A DNA stretch of 64,000 nucleotides from Terriglobia bacterium (lineage in GTDB: Bacteria > Acidobacteriota > Terriglobia > Terriglobales > Acidobacteriaceae), in assembly GCA_020072645.1 (NCBI GenBank), contig JAIQGK010000006.1, forward strand, positions 124,001 to 188,000, given 5' to 3'. Below the pieces are notes generated by a model. The model saw only the letters and a list, made by a program, of their open reading frames with translations. It made no database searches and was not told where the DNA came from. The translations under genes were made by a program, and so were the position numbers. Each line of letters opens with the position of its first letter. Position 1 is the first letter of the stretch. Below, in pieces: positions 33,931-42,841 of the stretch.

Positions 33931-35895
33931 TTACGGATTTGTCTTGGTGTCGCCGGTTGTGCCCACGTCGAAGCGCAACATCATGGCGTGATCTTCGTGA
34001 ATCACGTTATGGCAGTGCATCACGTAGCGTCCAAGCCAGTCGCGGAAGCGCATCCGGATGGTTGCATTGGCTTTCGGTACCAGACGGACGGTATCTTTGC
34101 GCGCCAGGTTTACACCGGTCGGAGAATTACTCGTACATCCTGACCAGCAGTACTGGCTGCTGTAGCGGCTGTAGTCCCATGAATCGTCGCTGCTGCTGCC
34201 GTACAGGCCAGGCGCACCCTGAGTGACCTGGTGCTCTTCCATGTGGACGTGAATCGGATGCGACCAGTTCCACCCATTATCGAGATACCATTGCTCCAGG
34301 CTGTTCTGCTGCACGGTGAAGCGCGCCGTAGTGCAACTGAAGAGGCTGCCATTGATGGTCCACTGGCCATTGCGGCCCTGGTCAAAGTTAAATGTGCGGC
34401 TCACGCGCGGCGTGCCGCTCACGCTGGGCAGGGCGTAATAGCTCGGCGGCGTTGCCGGGTCTACGCTGTTGTCCTGCGCGGCGGGCTGGTCCACCACAAT
34501 CCGTAGCATCAGGAATCCCTGCCCTGGAGATGAGACAGACCCCGTGGGGCCACCCTGTCCGTTCGGTTGAAGCAGGCGATTCTCGAGATAGATCGTCTTG
34601 CCTGCATACTTCGAGAAGTCGATAACCACGTCCGCGCGTTCCGCTACTCCCAGCGCGACCGCCGGCACCTGGATCGGCTTCGGCAGCAAGTTGCCGTCAT
34701 TCGAAATCTGCCAGAACGGCTGTGAAGTGGTGAGGTTGTTCAGGTCCGTCAGGTGAATCTGGAGGAACCGAGACGGCCCGGTATTGATCCAGCGGAAGCG
34801 ATAGCGCCGCGGACTCACGTGCAGCACCGGCTGGATCACTCCATTGACCAGGAACTTGTCGCCCAGGATGCCGTCAGTGTTGAACGTATCGAACACCAGG
34901 TCGCCGGTAGTCGCATCAAAGCACCGGTCGGCAAACATCATTGGAATGTCATAGGTTGGGAACGACGGCAGGCGGAACCCGGTGGTCTCGTCTCCGGTGT
35001 CGTAGTTATTGAACAGGATGTAATGACCGACCAAGCCTTTGTAGACGTTCTGCGCCGTGAAGCCTTCGCGATGATCGTGATACCACAGCGTGCTCAGCGC
35101 CTCATTGATGTCGCCGTTCGTCGATACGTGATCAGAGAGGAAGCCAGCAAGCTGGTTGGGATAGTACTGGTCATAATACTGGCCGGAAGCGAAGTAATCA
35201 CAAGGGAAGCCGTCACTCTCTGAAGGCGTGTGGGCGTTGTGCAGGTGCGTGGAAACCGAGTTGATTCCAAATCCGCCGTTGTCAGAAGGCAGGTTGTTGT
35301 AATTGCGGATCAGGATCGGCGTGCCGTAGTGGCTCACGTAAGTCGAGCCGGGGCTCATGCCGTCAAAGGTCCACAATCTTTGCATAGGCAGGTCGGGCGA
35401 CATGCTCACATTCGCCACCTGCTGGCTGACTTGATACACGGTTGCCGCAGGAAAGGGAAGATTCCCATTGCTGCCGATGGGTGACTGATGCGCCCGCGTG
35501 CGGCCTTCATACGCAATGCCAGTTGCGGGATTGATTGCGTTGTTAGGAGCGATGGTCGGCGCCGGCCCGGTGAGTGCGGAAAGAGCGATAGGCTGCTTTA
35601 CCGGCGGAATGGGCATGTTCATTACCCACGGACGCGTCGTAGGACTGGCACAGTTGCCGCAGCCGCTGCTTCCGGAATAGCAGTTGCTGCCGCTGCCCCA
35701 CGTGTCGGCCCATGCGCGGCTGCTCAGGCCTTTCTTGGCGATCAGCATACCTGCGCCGGTCAGCAGGCCCATTCTCATCAGATCACGGCGGCTGGTTAAT
35801 CCGGCTTTTACAAGCTCCTGCCGGTTTTTAAAGGCGTTGTACATCTCTTTCCATCGTGCGCGAGAGACTTTCTCTCCATTCGCGTTGAAATACAT
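33931..35895 (-). CDS. Tat-exported multicopper oxidase
   Basis: A 654-residue multicopper oxidase. A twin-arginine signal (TSRRDLMRMGLLTGAGMLIA) begins around residue 34, so it is folded with copper in the cytoplasm and exported. All four copper-ligand motifs are visible: HLHNAH, WYHDH, HPIHVHMEEH and MHCHNVIHEDHAMM, giving type 1, 2 and 3 sites. After the signal lies a Cys-rich stretch (NCYSGSSGCGNC), which is unusual. It may oxidise metals (Mn, Cu, Fe) or phenolics. The start at 35895 has GGAG five bases upstream; the ATG 33 bases earlier lacks one. The SCO1-like gene follows after 65 bases. Confidence 0.93.
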   Translation of the reverse strand: MYFNANGEKVSRARWKEMYNAFKNRQELVKAGLTSRRDLMRMGLLTGAGMLIAKKGLSSRAWADTWGSGSNCYSGSSGCGNCASPTTRPWVMNMPIPPVKQPIALSALTGPAPTIAPNNAINPATGIAYEGRTRAHQSPIGSNGNLPFPAATVYQVSQQVANVSMSPDLPMQRLWTFDGMSPGSTYVSHYGTPILIRNYNNLPSDNGGFGINSVSTHLHNAHTPSESDGFPCDYFASGQYYDQYYPNQLAGFLSDHVSTNGDINEALSTLWYHDHREGFTAQNVYKGLVGHYILFNNYDTGDETTGFRLPSFPTYDIPMMFADRCFDATTGDLVFDTFNTDGILGDKFLVNGVIQPVLHVSPRRYRFRWINTGPSRFLQIHLTDLNNLTTSQPFWQISNDGNLLPKPIQVPAVALGVAERADVVIDFSKYAGKTIYLENRLLQPNGQGGPTGSVSSPGQGFLMLRIVVDQPAAQDNSVDPATPPSYYALPSVSGTPRVSRTFNFDQGRNGQWTINGSLFSCTTARFTVQQNSLEQWYLDNGWNWSHPIHVHMEEHQVTQGAPGLYGSSSDDSWDYSRYSSQYCWSGCTSNSPTGVNLARKDTVRLVPKANATIRMRFRDWLGRYVMHCHNVIHEDHAMMLRFDVGTTGDTKTNP

Positions 35896-36344
35896 ACAAG
35901 CTCCGTCTGACTTAAGTTTTGGTGGCATTTGAGGACACGTATGCTGTCTTTCCGCGGCTATGGCTGCGGAGACAAGGTTTCACGTGGCTAAGGGACCCGG
36001 AAGCTTATGGCAAAGACCGCTGGAATCTTATTTTGCGCGATTGTCAGCACCCGAACTGATCCGGAAAACGGCCTTGTTCTGATTGATTTGTCATAAGGAT
36101 TCGACCAAGCGATGCAAAGCATCGAGTCCAAATCCTCTCGTCTACATCCGTCGTATTGTGAAGCTTGGTGGGATAGTAAACGCGGCGGCAATGCCGGTCA
36201 ATAAGTGATTTTAAGTAAATCTTAATTTTGGGCAGACCGGTTTCCATCAGCGCAATGAAGAAGCGCTCGGCCTCAACCCGTCGCGCTAATTGCTTTGAGG
36301 GATGACGGATTTAACTGCGATAGGAAATGCTATGGGGCGTAGCC
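35896..36344. other. Intergenic region with a long imperfect hairpin
   Basis: No convincing gene. A hairpin of about 45 bases lies at about 36095-36140: GGATTCGAC and GCGATGC pair with GCATCG and GTCCAAATCC around AAA, the inner CGATGC/GCATCG part being perfect. It could be a small RNA, a terminator or a decayed tRNA-like sequence; I cannot fold a tRNA from it. Open frames in this stretch look non-coding. Confidence 0.35.
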
Positions 36345-36374
36345 AAAAAAAGAGACGCAGCAGGTCTGCGTCTC
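36345..36374 (-). terminator. Rho-independent terminator of the BON gene
   Basis: GAGACGCAG (36352-36360) and CTGCGTCTC (36366-36374) form a nine-base stem with a five-base loop; on the minus strand seven T residues follow. It lies just after the BON-domain gene. Confidence 0.93.
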
Positions 36375-36395
36375 AGTCAGGTGAATTGCTTATTT

Positions 36396-36965
36396 TTAGC
36401 CTTTCTTCGGTTGTTCCACTTGCAGATTGTTCTGCACGGAGAAAACTCCGGGAACACCATTGGCGCGGATGAACGCATCATCCTTGTCTGCCTGGGTCCT
36501 TACCATTCCTACCAGCTCCACATGGCCGTTCTTCACTATGATGTGGATTGGCGGCGTGGGCTGGATCCCATAATTGAACAAGCGGGAATCGTTAAATACC
36601 GCCATTGCCACTCGATGGCGAATGCGGTCGTCATTGAACGAAGCCGGGAGTATCTCGATCTGGTTATCTACTCGCTCCACGCCTTCCAGATGCTTGACGC
36701 GGGCTTCTGCCGAATCCTTCACAATCGCATCCCGCACCTGCCCGTACAGCGTTACGGTGCGGCCGTTCACACGGTAAGCGAGATTATCGAACACGGTAAA
36801 TTGTGGAATCATATTCAGTTCATGGCGGACTTCGCCGGTAAGCCGTTGTTCAATTCGCGCATCGGAACTTGATGCGACCTGCTGGTCAGCGGACGCGGCG
36901 AACGCCAATCCTGTGGTTCCTAATGCCAGGACCGCAGCTAAAAATATGTTCAAACGCTTTCTCAT
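36396..36965 (-). CDS. Periplasmic BON-domain protein
   Basis: A 189-residue protein with a signal peptide ending near AFAASA and two BON (OsmY-like) domains: the first around VFDNLAYRVNGRTVTLYGQV to VEGVERVDNQIE, the second around IQPTPPIHIIVKNGHVELVG to VFSVQNNL. BON domains bind phospholipid surfaces; OsmY-type proteins help envelope stress survival. GGAGG in front of the ATG at 36965 fixes the start. Its own terminator follows. Confidence 0.9.
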   Translation of the reverse strand: MRKRLNIFLAAVLALGTTGLAFAASADQQVASSSDARIEQRLTGEVRHELNMIPQFTVFDNLAYRVNGRTVTLYGQVRDAIVKDSAEARVKHLEGVERVDNQIEILPASFNDDRIRHRVAMAVFNDSRLFNYGIQPTPPIHIIVKNGHVELVGMVRTQADKDDAFIRANGVPGVFSVQNNLQVEQPKKG

Positions 36966-37302
36966 AGCCTCCTCCAAAATTCTTCGCCTTTTATAGGTTA
37001 ACTGTTTAGTTAATTGTTAGATGTCAAGGCGGAAGATGGGATTCGGACGGATTCCCTCAGGTAACAATTCTTAACCCTGCCCTGACAGGGTCAAGCTTAA
37101 GGCAAATGAAGATCGAATTAGATTCGGAATAAGGCGAACTTAATAGGCCTGCCGGCAAGCTACCGGCAGTGAGGCTTTTGTGTATTCTATTAGAGTGCTT
37201 TGGCCCCTCCGACTGCGATTGCCTGAGAGGTAAAAGACGCTAGAGGGAAGTAACCCCGCAGCCGGCGATTCACATCTCAAGTATTTGCAGGAGTGTTCCC
37301 CC
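36966..37302. other. Intergenic region with hairpin and possible RNA leader
   Basis: CTGCCGG (37149-37155) and CCGGCAG (37163-37169) form a hairpin followed by TGAGGCTTTTG. A -10-like TATTCT lies at 37183-37188, giving a start near 37195 and a leader of about 108 bases before the ATG at 37303. The leader is GC-rich and can pair CTGCG with CGCAG over about 50 bases. I could not match it to a known riboswitch. Confidence 0.4.
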
Positions 37303-37995
37303 ATGAAATCTGCAAGAGCGGTAATTTTTATCCTGATGTTTTGTCTCGGGTTGGGCGCCGTTGGGCAGCAAGCGCCCGTGCCTCAGCAGATGCAAGATAC
37401 GCCACAAACTGACCTGAACACCATTCTCCTGCAAGTCCAAAAGGCCACCAGTTCAGCCAACGTCAACCTGGGAAAGCTGCGCATTGAAAAATGGAAGACT
37501 GATTCGCAGCAAAAACAACAGATGCAGCAAGTGGCGGATTCATTGCAGAAGAACATCGCCAATGCCGTTCCCGGCCTGGTTAGCGATGTCCAGACCAGCC
37601 GCGGTGGAGTGCTGGCTAGTTTCAAGCTGTATCACAACTTGAACGTGGTTTATGAGTTTCTCAGCTCCATGGCAGAGGCCGCAGGCGCTTATGGCAAGAA
37701 AGAGGAGTATCAGCCCCTGGAGGGCGACGCCACCGCCTTGGATACCGTACGGCAAAACTTATCGACATATATAGAACAGGCGGCTGGGAAAATGGAAGCC
37801 GAGAACCGGGCTGCCGCCAATTCCGTTCAGGCAAGGCAGAGCCCGGGCGCGGTGGTTCCGGGTCGAAAAGTGGTCGTGATCGACGAGAACGATACTCCTG
37901 CTCGCAAGCGCTCAAAATCTACAAAGAAAAAGACTTCAACTCCAGCAGCCCATGCCTCGCCGACTCCGGCACAGGCTTCCTCTTCTCCTCACTAA
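37303..37995 (+). CDS. Secreted hypothetical protein with Lys/Ser/Pro tail
   Basis: A 230-residue protein with a signal peptide (residues 1-22), a helical middle (KATSSANVNLGKLRIEKWKT, QQKQQMQQVADSLQKNIANA) and a low-complexity basic tail (RKRSKSTKKKTSTPAAHASP). Helices with Gln-rich heptads suggest a coiled coil. No catalytic motif is seen. AGGAG nine bases before the ATG sets the start. I recall similar acidobacterial proteins without known function. Confidence 0.75.
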   Translation: MKSARAVIFILMFCLGLGAVGQQAPVPQQMQDTPQTDLNTILLQVQKATSSANVNLGKLRIEKWKTDSQQKQQMQQVADSLQKNIANAVPGLVSDVQTSRGGVLASFKLYHNLNVVYEFLSSMAEAAGAYGKKEEYQPLEGDATALDTVRQNLSTYIEQAAGKMEAENRAAANSVQARQSPGAVVPGRKVVVIDENDTPARKRSKSTKKKTSTPAAHASPTPAQASSSPH

Positions 37996-38139
37996 ATTTC
38001 CAAAGATTCTGGAACTTGTGCCCCCCAGGTGGGGTCTATTTACCTGAAGGAATTGCTGTATCCCCTGAGTAGATTACCGCCGTTACCACTAAAGGTAGTT
38101 GTAGAGGGGCCCATATCTTGAGAAAATTGGGGTGACGCC

Positions 38140-38859
38140 ATGAGAAGAGTGGCGGGAGCAACAGCATTGGGAAACATCGCCAGCGCAATCGGCGTAAGAG
38201 CCGAGGAAGCCTCTATTGTTGCCGAGCTAAAGGCCGGCTCTGAAGAGGCTTACAACTGGCTTGTGACCCACTATCACCAGCCGATTTACAGCCTTGTGTA
38301 CCGCATTCTGACTGACCCTGCAGATGCTGCGGATACCACACAGGAAGTATTCCTTAAAGTCTTTCGCGGCATGAATCGTTTCAACGGCGAATGCAGCCTG
38401 AAGACATGGCTCTACCGCATCGCGATACATGAGGCTTCCAACCAGAGGCGTTGGTGGTTCCGGCACAAGAGCAAAGAGACTTCCATGGAAGCCCACGTGG
38501 ATCAGGACGGAAACTCCTATGGCCTGTGTGACACGCTGGCAGACAAGAGTGAATCGCCCATGGAGATTCTTGCCCATGAGGAAGTGCGCGCACGGGTGGA
38601 GATGGAATTGAAACAAATCCCGGAGCCTTATCGTACAACCGTAGTGCTGCGCGATATTGAAGGGCTTGCATATGAGGAGATCGCTGAAGTTTTGCAGATT
38701 TCGCTGGGAACTGTGAAGTCCCGCCTGATCCGCGGCCGCGATGCTCTGAAGAAACGACTGGAGACTTTCGTTAACGAAATGGGTGCTGAGGTAGGGGGAA
38801 GCAAGCCGGAAGCGAATCACCGTTCTCCGGCGCAATCAGAAGTGGAGGCACAGTCATGA
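38140..38859 (+). CDS. ECF-type RNA polymerase sigma factor
   Basis: A 239-residue ECF sigma factor. Region 2 is visible in DAADTTQEVFLKVFRGMNRF and CSLKTWLYRIAIHEASNQRR, region 4 in PYRTTVVLRDIEGLAYEEIA and VLQISLGTVKSRLIRGRDAL. It is longer than average for ECF factors because of N- and C-terminal polar extensions. It recruits polymerase to stress or envelope genes when released by its anti-sigma factor, whose gene overlaps it by four bases (ATGA). Confidence 0.93.
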   Translation: MRRVAGATALGNIASAIGVRAEEASIVAELKAGSEEAYNWLVTHYHQPIYSLVYRILTDPADAADTTQEVFLKVFRGMNRFNGECSLKTWLYRIAIHEASNQRRWWFRHKSKETSMEAHVDQDGNSYGLCDTLADKSESPMEILAHEEVRARVEMELKQIPEPYRTTVVLRDIEGLAYEEIAEVLQISLGTVKSRLIRGRDALKKRLETFVNEMGAEVGGSKPEANHRSPAQSEVEAQS

Positions 38860-39515
38860 GATGTACAGAGGCCCGGCCCCTGTTCTCATCATATCTGGAC
38901 CGCGCCGTCAGTGGTACGGAGATGCACGAGATCTTCGCCCATCTGGAACAATGCGCGGGATGCCAGAAAGAATACGCGCTTTTGGAAAATACCCGCTCGC
39001 TGGTTTCATCACTTGGACGCCGTCAGCCCCCCTCTGATCTGGCGTTGAAGATCCGCGTGGCCATTTCCAGCACCCGCGCTCGCAATTCGCTAAGTTTGTT
39101 CCAGCGTTGCGTCTTGCGGCTGGAAAATACCTTTCAGGGCGTCATGGTCCCGGCCACAGCAGGCGTGCTTTTCGCGGTAGTCTTCTTTGGCGTGTTGATC
39201 GTTTTGCTGGTGCCGGCTCAGGTCAGCGCCAATGACGACGTTCCATCAACTTTTTACACGCCGCCACGGCTCCAGGTTTCTGAATATCCTGAAGACCAGT
39301 TGAACCTGGATTCGCCCGTCGTGATTGAGACGTACGTGGATTCCAGGGGGTTTGTGGAAGATTATCGCATCATTTCCGGGCGCGATGACGATGAGGTGCG
39401 GGCGCAGTTGGGCCGCGCGCTGCTCCGTACTCTATTTATTCCGGCCCAATCCTTTGGCCGGCCTGTTCCAGGAAAAGCGATCATGTCCTTTTCCCATATA
39501 AACGTGAAGGGATAG
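38856..39515 (+). CDS. Anti-sigma factor with zinc finger and TonB-C-like domain
   Basis: A 219-residue membrane protein. The cytoplasmic N-terminus has the anti-sigma zinc-binding motif H-x3-C-x2-C (HLEQCAGC) with an upstream CTEARPLFSSYLD; one membrane segment lies at about residues 96-122; the periplasmic part ends in a TonB C-terminal-like fold (VVIETYVDSRGFVEDYRIIS, then LLRTLFIPAQSFGRPVPGK). The zinc-finger part should hold the ECF factor; the periplasmic domain would sense a signal. A TonB-C-like sensor on an anti-sigma factor is not the usual arrangement. A terminator follows. Confidence 0.85.
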   Translation: MRCTEARPLFSSYLDRAVSGTEMHEIFAHLEQCAGCQKEYALLENTRSLVSSLGRRQPPSDLALKIRVAISSTRARNSLSLFQRCVLRLENTFQGVMVPATAGVLFAVVFFGVLIVLLVPAQVSANDDVPSTFYTPPRLQVSEYPEDQLNLDSPVVIETYVDSRGFVEDYRIISGRDDDEVRAQLGRALLRTLFIPAQSFGRPVPGKAIMSFSHINVKG

Positions 39516-39531
39516 GCTTTCCGCTCGTCTG

Positions 39532-39571
39532 GAAGGGTCAGGCCCTCAGGGTTTGACCCTTTCTATTTTTC
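39532..39571 (+). terminator. Rho-independent terminator
   Basis: AAGGGTCA and TGACCCTT pair around a 13-base loop and lead into TTCTATTTTTC. It separates the sigma/anti-sigma pair from the following operon. Confidence 0.85.
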
Positions 39572-39599
39572 TAGCCTAAACTTAAGTTTCCCAACACAT

Positions 39600-41132
39600 T
39601 TGGAGGGGACCCTGAAGCGGAAACTTCAACCATTGGTCTGGTCTGTGCTGCTGCTCGTGGCGGCGTCTGGCACGTCTCTGGCTCAGACCACCAAAGCGCA
39701 ACTGGAAGTTAGCGAGACGTTTTTTACCCTGGCTGCTGCCTTAAATAGTTGCGGCTACGATGCCGGCCTGGAAACGTCTATGCCTCTCAGGCAAGTGGTG
39801 CGGACGGAAGTGAGCGCCTCGTTAACGCAATCCGCAGAAGCCAAACAGACCGGAAACGCCATCTGCCAATTTTGGATCGATCACCAACTGCCCGGCAAAG
39901 ATAATGACGTAACGCCTTATCTCTCGCTCGCGTTGGATTTGGGCCCGCCGCCTGACTTTGCTCCCACTATTCCTGAAGCTGATCTTGCCCCTGACGCCGG
40001 ACGTGTGCTGGGCGTTCTCTCGCCGCTGAAAAAGTTTTATCAGGCAGCAAACATTGGGGGCCTCTGGCGAAAGCATCAACCGGAATATCAGGCGCTGGTC
40101 AGTCAGCTTCACGATCCTGTATCCCAGCTGCTTACGCAGACTGATCTGTATTTGAAAGTGCCGTTCAGCAATTATCCCGGCCAGAGATTTGTGATTTATA
40201 TGGAGCCGCTGCTTTCCCCGGCTCAGGTGGACTCAAGAAATTTTGGCAGCAATTACTACATGGTTATATCGCCCGACCATGAAACACATGTGCGTTTTCC
40301 GGAGATCCGCCACACGTATTTACATTTTGTGCTCGACCCCATGGCGCTTTCTCACGGAAACACTCTGAAACAGCTGGAACCGATATTGGAAGACGTGAAA
40401 ACTGCGCCCATGGCGACAGCCTTCAAGAACGATATCTCGCTCATGGTAAATGAATGCCTGATTCGCGCGATTGAAGCGCGTACCACCATTCCAAAATCCA
40501 ATGAGGCAGCCAGAAGCGCTTACGTGCAGCGATCGGTCGAAGAAGGATTCGTGCTGACTCGGGTCCTTTATGATCAACTCGGCGATTTTGAAAAAGACTC
40601 AACTGGGCTGAAGAATGCTTACGGTAACCTGTTGCACACAATTAGTTTGGAACGTGAGCGCAAAAGAGCGAGAGAGGTTGTGTTCCGCGAACAGGCAACG
40701 CCGGAGATCGTGAGCGCAGTCCAACCTGCCCCCAATGAAGATCGCCTGTTGAATATCGCGGAGCAGAAGCTTGCAGCCGGTGATCGCGAAGGCGCGGAGA
40801 AGCTGGCGAATGAGGTGCTCGCGCACAATCACGGCGGCGAAGCGCCTGGACACGCGGTTTTCATTTTGGCCAGGATCGCGACTTTAACTGGAAAAATGGA
40901 AGAGGCACGCGCCAGCTTTGAGCAGGCAGTTCAATCTGTGCATGACTCCCGCATGCTGGCCTGGAGCCACATCTACCTGGGGAGAATCTTTGATATTCAG
41001 GACAAGCGCGACGTTGCTGTGGAGCATTATCGCGCAGCGCTTGCAGCCGGTGATCCCTCGGCAGACACAAAAGCAGCTGCGGAGCGAGGTCTGACAGAAC
41101 CCTACCAGGCTCGGAAGACGGCCAAACCATGA
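39600..41132 (+). CDS. Secreted TPR-containing hypothetical protein
   Basis: A protein of about 506-510 residues with a signal peptide (KRKLQPLVWSVLLLVAASGT) and TPR-like helices in the last 150 residues (LLNIAEQKLAAGDREGAEKL). The middle contains RHTYLHFVLDP, which is reminiscent of metallopeptidase-like DUFs but lacks HExxH, so no activity is claimed. The start is unclear: TTG at 39600 is the legal start, yet GGAGGGG overlaps it, and CTG at 39612 sits at ideal spacing from that ribosome site and begins the signal peptide. It overlaps the next gene by four bases. Confidence 0.75.
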   Translation: MEGTLKRKLQPLVWSVLLLVAASGTSLAQTTKAQLEVSETFFTLAAALNSCGYDAGLETSMPLRQVVRTEVSASLTQSAEAKQTGNAICQFWIDHQLPGKDNDVTPYLSLALDLGPPPDFAPTIPEADLAPDAGRVLGVLSPLKKFYQAANIGGLWRKHQPEYQALVSQLHDPVSQLLTQTDLYLKVPFSNYPGQRFVIYMEPLLSPAQVDSRNFGSNYYMVISPDHETHVRFPEIRHTYLHFVLDPMALSHGNTLKQLEPILEDVKTAPMATAFKNDISLMVNECLIRAIEARTTIPKSNEAARSAYVQRSVEEGFVLTRVLYDQLGDFEKDSTGLKNAYGNLLHTISLERERKRAREVVFREQATPEIVSAVQPAPNEDRLLNIAEQKLAAGDREGAEKLANEVLAHNHGGEAPGHAVFILARIATLTGKMEEARASFEQAVQSVHDSRMLAWSHIYLGRIFDIQDKRDVAVEHYRAALAAGDPSADTKAAAERGLTEPYQARKTAKP

Positions 41133-41938
41133 ACCGACTCATGCAGCTCACGTTACCCCTGGCATTCGTGCTGCTTGGCAGCGCAGCGTTTGGCCAGGCA
41201 AAACCCCAAACCTCCAATGCACAACCGGCGGGCAAGCGTGTCTTGCAGCCCAAGACGCAAGCTGAATTTAACGATTACAAAGTGGCCTATGCCATCTCCG
41301 GGGGCGCGGCGTCAGAGAAAGCAGCAGACGATTTTGCCGCCAAGTATCCTGCTAGCGAGCTGAAGTCCACACTGTTCGCAAAAGCAATGCATGAGTACCA
41401 GACTGAAAATAACGCGGCCAAAATCCTTTCCACTGGACAAAAAGTCTTGCAGGTCGATCCGGACGATGAAGTCGCCCTGGTCCTTACCGCGAACGTGCTC
41501 GCTGACTCGCTGAGTGAAACCGATTCGGACCGCGACAAAAAGGCTGCTGAAATAAGAAAGAACGGCAGCCGTGCGTTGCAATTGATGGATACAAACTTTT
41601 CTCCCGTGGCCAATGCCAGTCCTGAACAGATTGAGGCTTACAAAAAAATGTTGCAAGCCTTGGCCCATTCCGCGCTGGGAATCACGTCATTGAAAATGGG
41701 GGACGATCCTGGTGCTGAAAAGGAATTGAAAGCGGCCTCACAGGCGAATCCGAGCCAACCCGATCCATATATCTGGTACCACCTGGCGCTGGCGCAAGAC
41801 CACCAGAAGAAGTATGACGAGGCGCTTATTTCCGTGAAGCACGCTGTCGAGAATGCGGCGTCCAACCCGGAAATTGGGGCATTGGCACAAAGCGAGCAAA
41901 GCCGATTGCTCACCCTTACCGGGGGAACTTCGAAGTAG
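41129..41938 (+). CDS. Secreted TPR-like protein, paralog A
   Basis: A 269-residue protein: signal peptide (residues 1-23), then helical repeats such as FNDYKVAYAISGGAASEKAA, EVALVLTANVLADSLSETDS and YIWYHLALAQDHQKKYDEAL. TPR folds mediate protein contacts; its place in a run with rnc and signal peptidase genes gives no specific role. Its sequence is clearly related to the next gene (shared YPASEL, ALVLTA-x2-LADSL, YHLALAQDH-KKY), so the two arose by tandem duplication. The ATG overlaps the previous stop (ATGA). Confidence 0.82.
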   Translation: MNRLMQLTLPLAFVLLGSAAFGQAKPQTSNAQPAGKRVLQPKTQAEFNDYKVAYAISGGAASEKAADDFAAKYPASELKSTLFAKAMHEYQTENNAAKILSTGQKVLQVDPDDEVALVLTANVLADSLSETDSDRDKKAAEIRKNGSRALQLMDTNFSPVANASPEQIEAYKKMLQALAHSALGITSLKMGDDPGAEKELKAASQANPSQPDPYIWYHLALAQDHQKKYDEALISVKHAVENAASNPEIGALAQSEQSRLLTLTGGTSK

Positions 41939-41953
41939 AATGCAGTTGTATTT

Positions 41954-42841
41954 ATGAGTTCAGGACATATAGATGTTACGTGCGCTCGATCCACGGCCCG
42001 GTCTCCGCGCCGGCAGGTCGTGTTTGAGCGAATAGCGTTGTCTCTGGCTATCTTGCTTTTTTTCTTGGGTCCGGGCAGCGGACTCAAGTCGGCGCTAGCG
42101 CAGAGTGCGCCGCAGGAAGATCCATCAGCCGCGCGTCCCTTGGCGAGAAGCCAACAGGAGCGCGCGGATTTCAATACTGCTTACGCATTGACCGGCGCTG
42201 CAAAGGAAGAGGCCGCCGCGATTGATTTCTCCAATCGCTACCCTGCGAGTGAATTGCGCCGTTATCTTTATTCCAGCGCAATGCTGCAGTACCAGCGAGA
42301 GAACAATCCGATAAAAATGCTGGCTATGGGCGAACGTGTGTTGGCGCTCGATCCAGACAATCCCCTGGCGCTGGTGCTTACAGCCACGGCATTGGCAGAT
42401 TCGCTGGGTGATCGCGATCGGGACCGGGACAAGAAAGTCAGCACAATCAAGCACAATGCATCGCGCGCTATTCAGGCCGCTGAAGCAGGCTATTCAGGGG
42501 AGTCAGATGGGGCGGCGGTTTACAAGACGACGCTCCAGTCCATGGCGTATTCGGCTCTTGGAATCACGAAGTTGAAAACAGGCGATGACGCGGGCGCGGA
42601 AAAAGACCTGAAGATGGCGACGGAGCTGGCCAAATTCCGTCCCGATGGCCATACCTGGTACCACCTGGCGCTGGCGCAAGACCATCGAAAGAAATATGCT
42701 GCCGCTCTTGGTTCCGTGGAGCAGGCATTGCAACTGGCTAGTTCCGATCCTGAATTGCAGAAACTGGCGGAAGTTGAGCATGAGCGGCTGGCCGGACTAG
42801 CCAGAGGCCCGCGCAATGGATCGCCAACGGAGCCACAATGA
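41954..42841 (+). CDS. Secreted TPR-like protein, paralog B
   Basis: A 295-residue protein related to the preceding one: shared segments include FN-x-AYAL/ISG, the YPASEL motif, ALVLTATALADSLGDRDRDR and WYHLALAQDHRKKYAAALGS. A membrane or signal segment lies at about residues 24-48 after a longer basic N-terminus; the ribosome site at the ATG is weak and a GTG at 42020 would put the start nearer the hydrophobic segment. It overlaps rnc by four bases. Confidence 0.8.
   Translation: MSSGHIDVTCARSTARSPRRQVVFERIALSLAILLFFLGPGSGLKSALAQSAPQEDPSAARPLARSQQERADFNTAYALTGAAKEEAAAIDFSNRYPASELRRYLYSSAMLQYQRENNPIKMLAMGERVLALDPDNPLALVLTATALADSLGDRDRDRDKKVSTIKHNASRAIQAAEAGYSGESDGAAVYKTTLQSMAYSALGITKLKTGDDAGAEKDLKMATELAKFRPDGHTWYHLALAQDHRKKYAAALGSVEQALQLASSDPELQKLAEVEHERLAGLARGPRNGSPTEPQ

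Noticed and set aside
35988-36247. Two overlapping minus-strand open frames
   Set aside because: No ribosome site and low protein-likeness; the stretch is better explained by the hairpin and promoter region.
37195-37302. TPP, glycine or c-di-GMP riboswitch
   Set aside because: A CTGAGA-like string occurs but the rest of the known cores is absent; no riboswitch is claimed.
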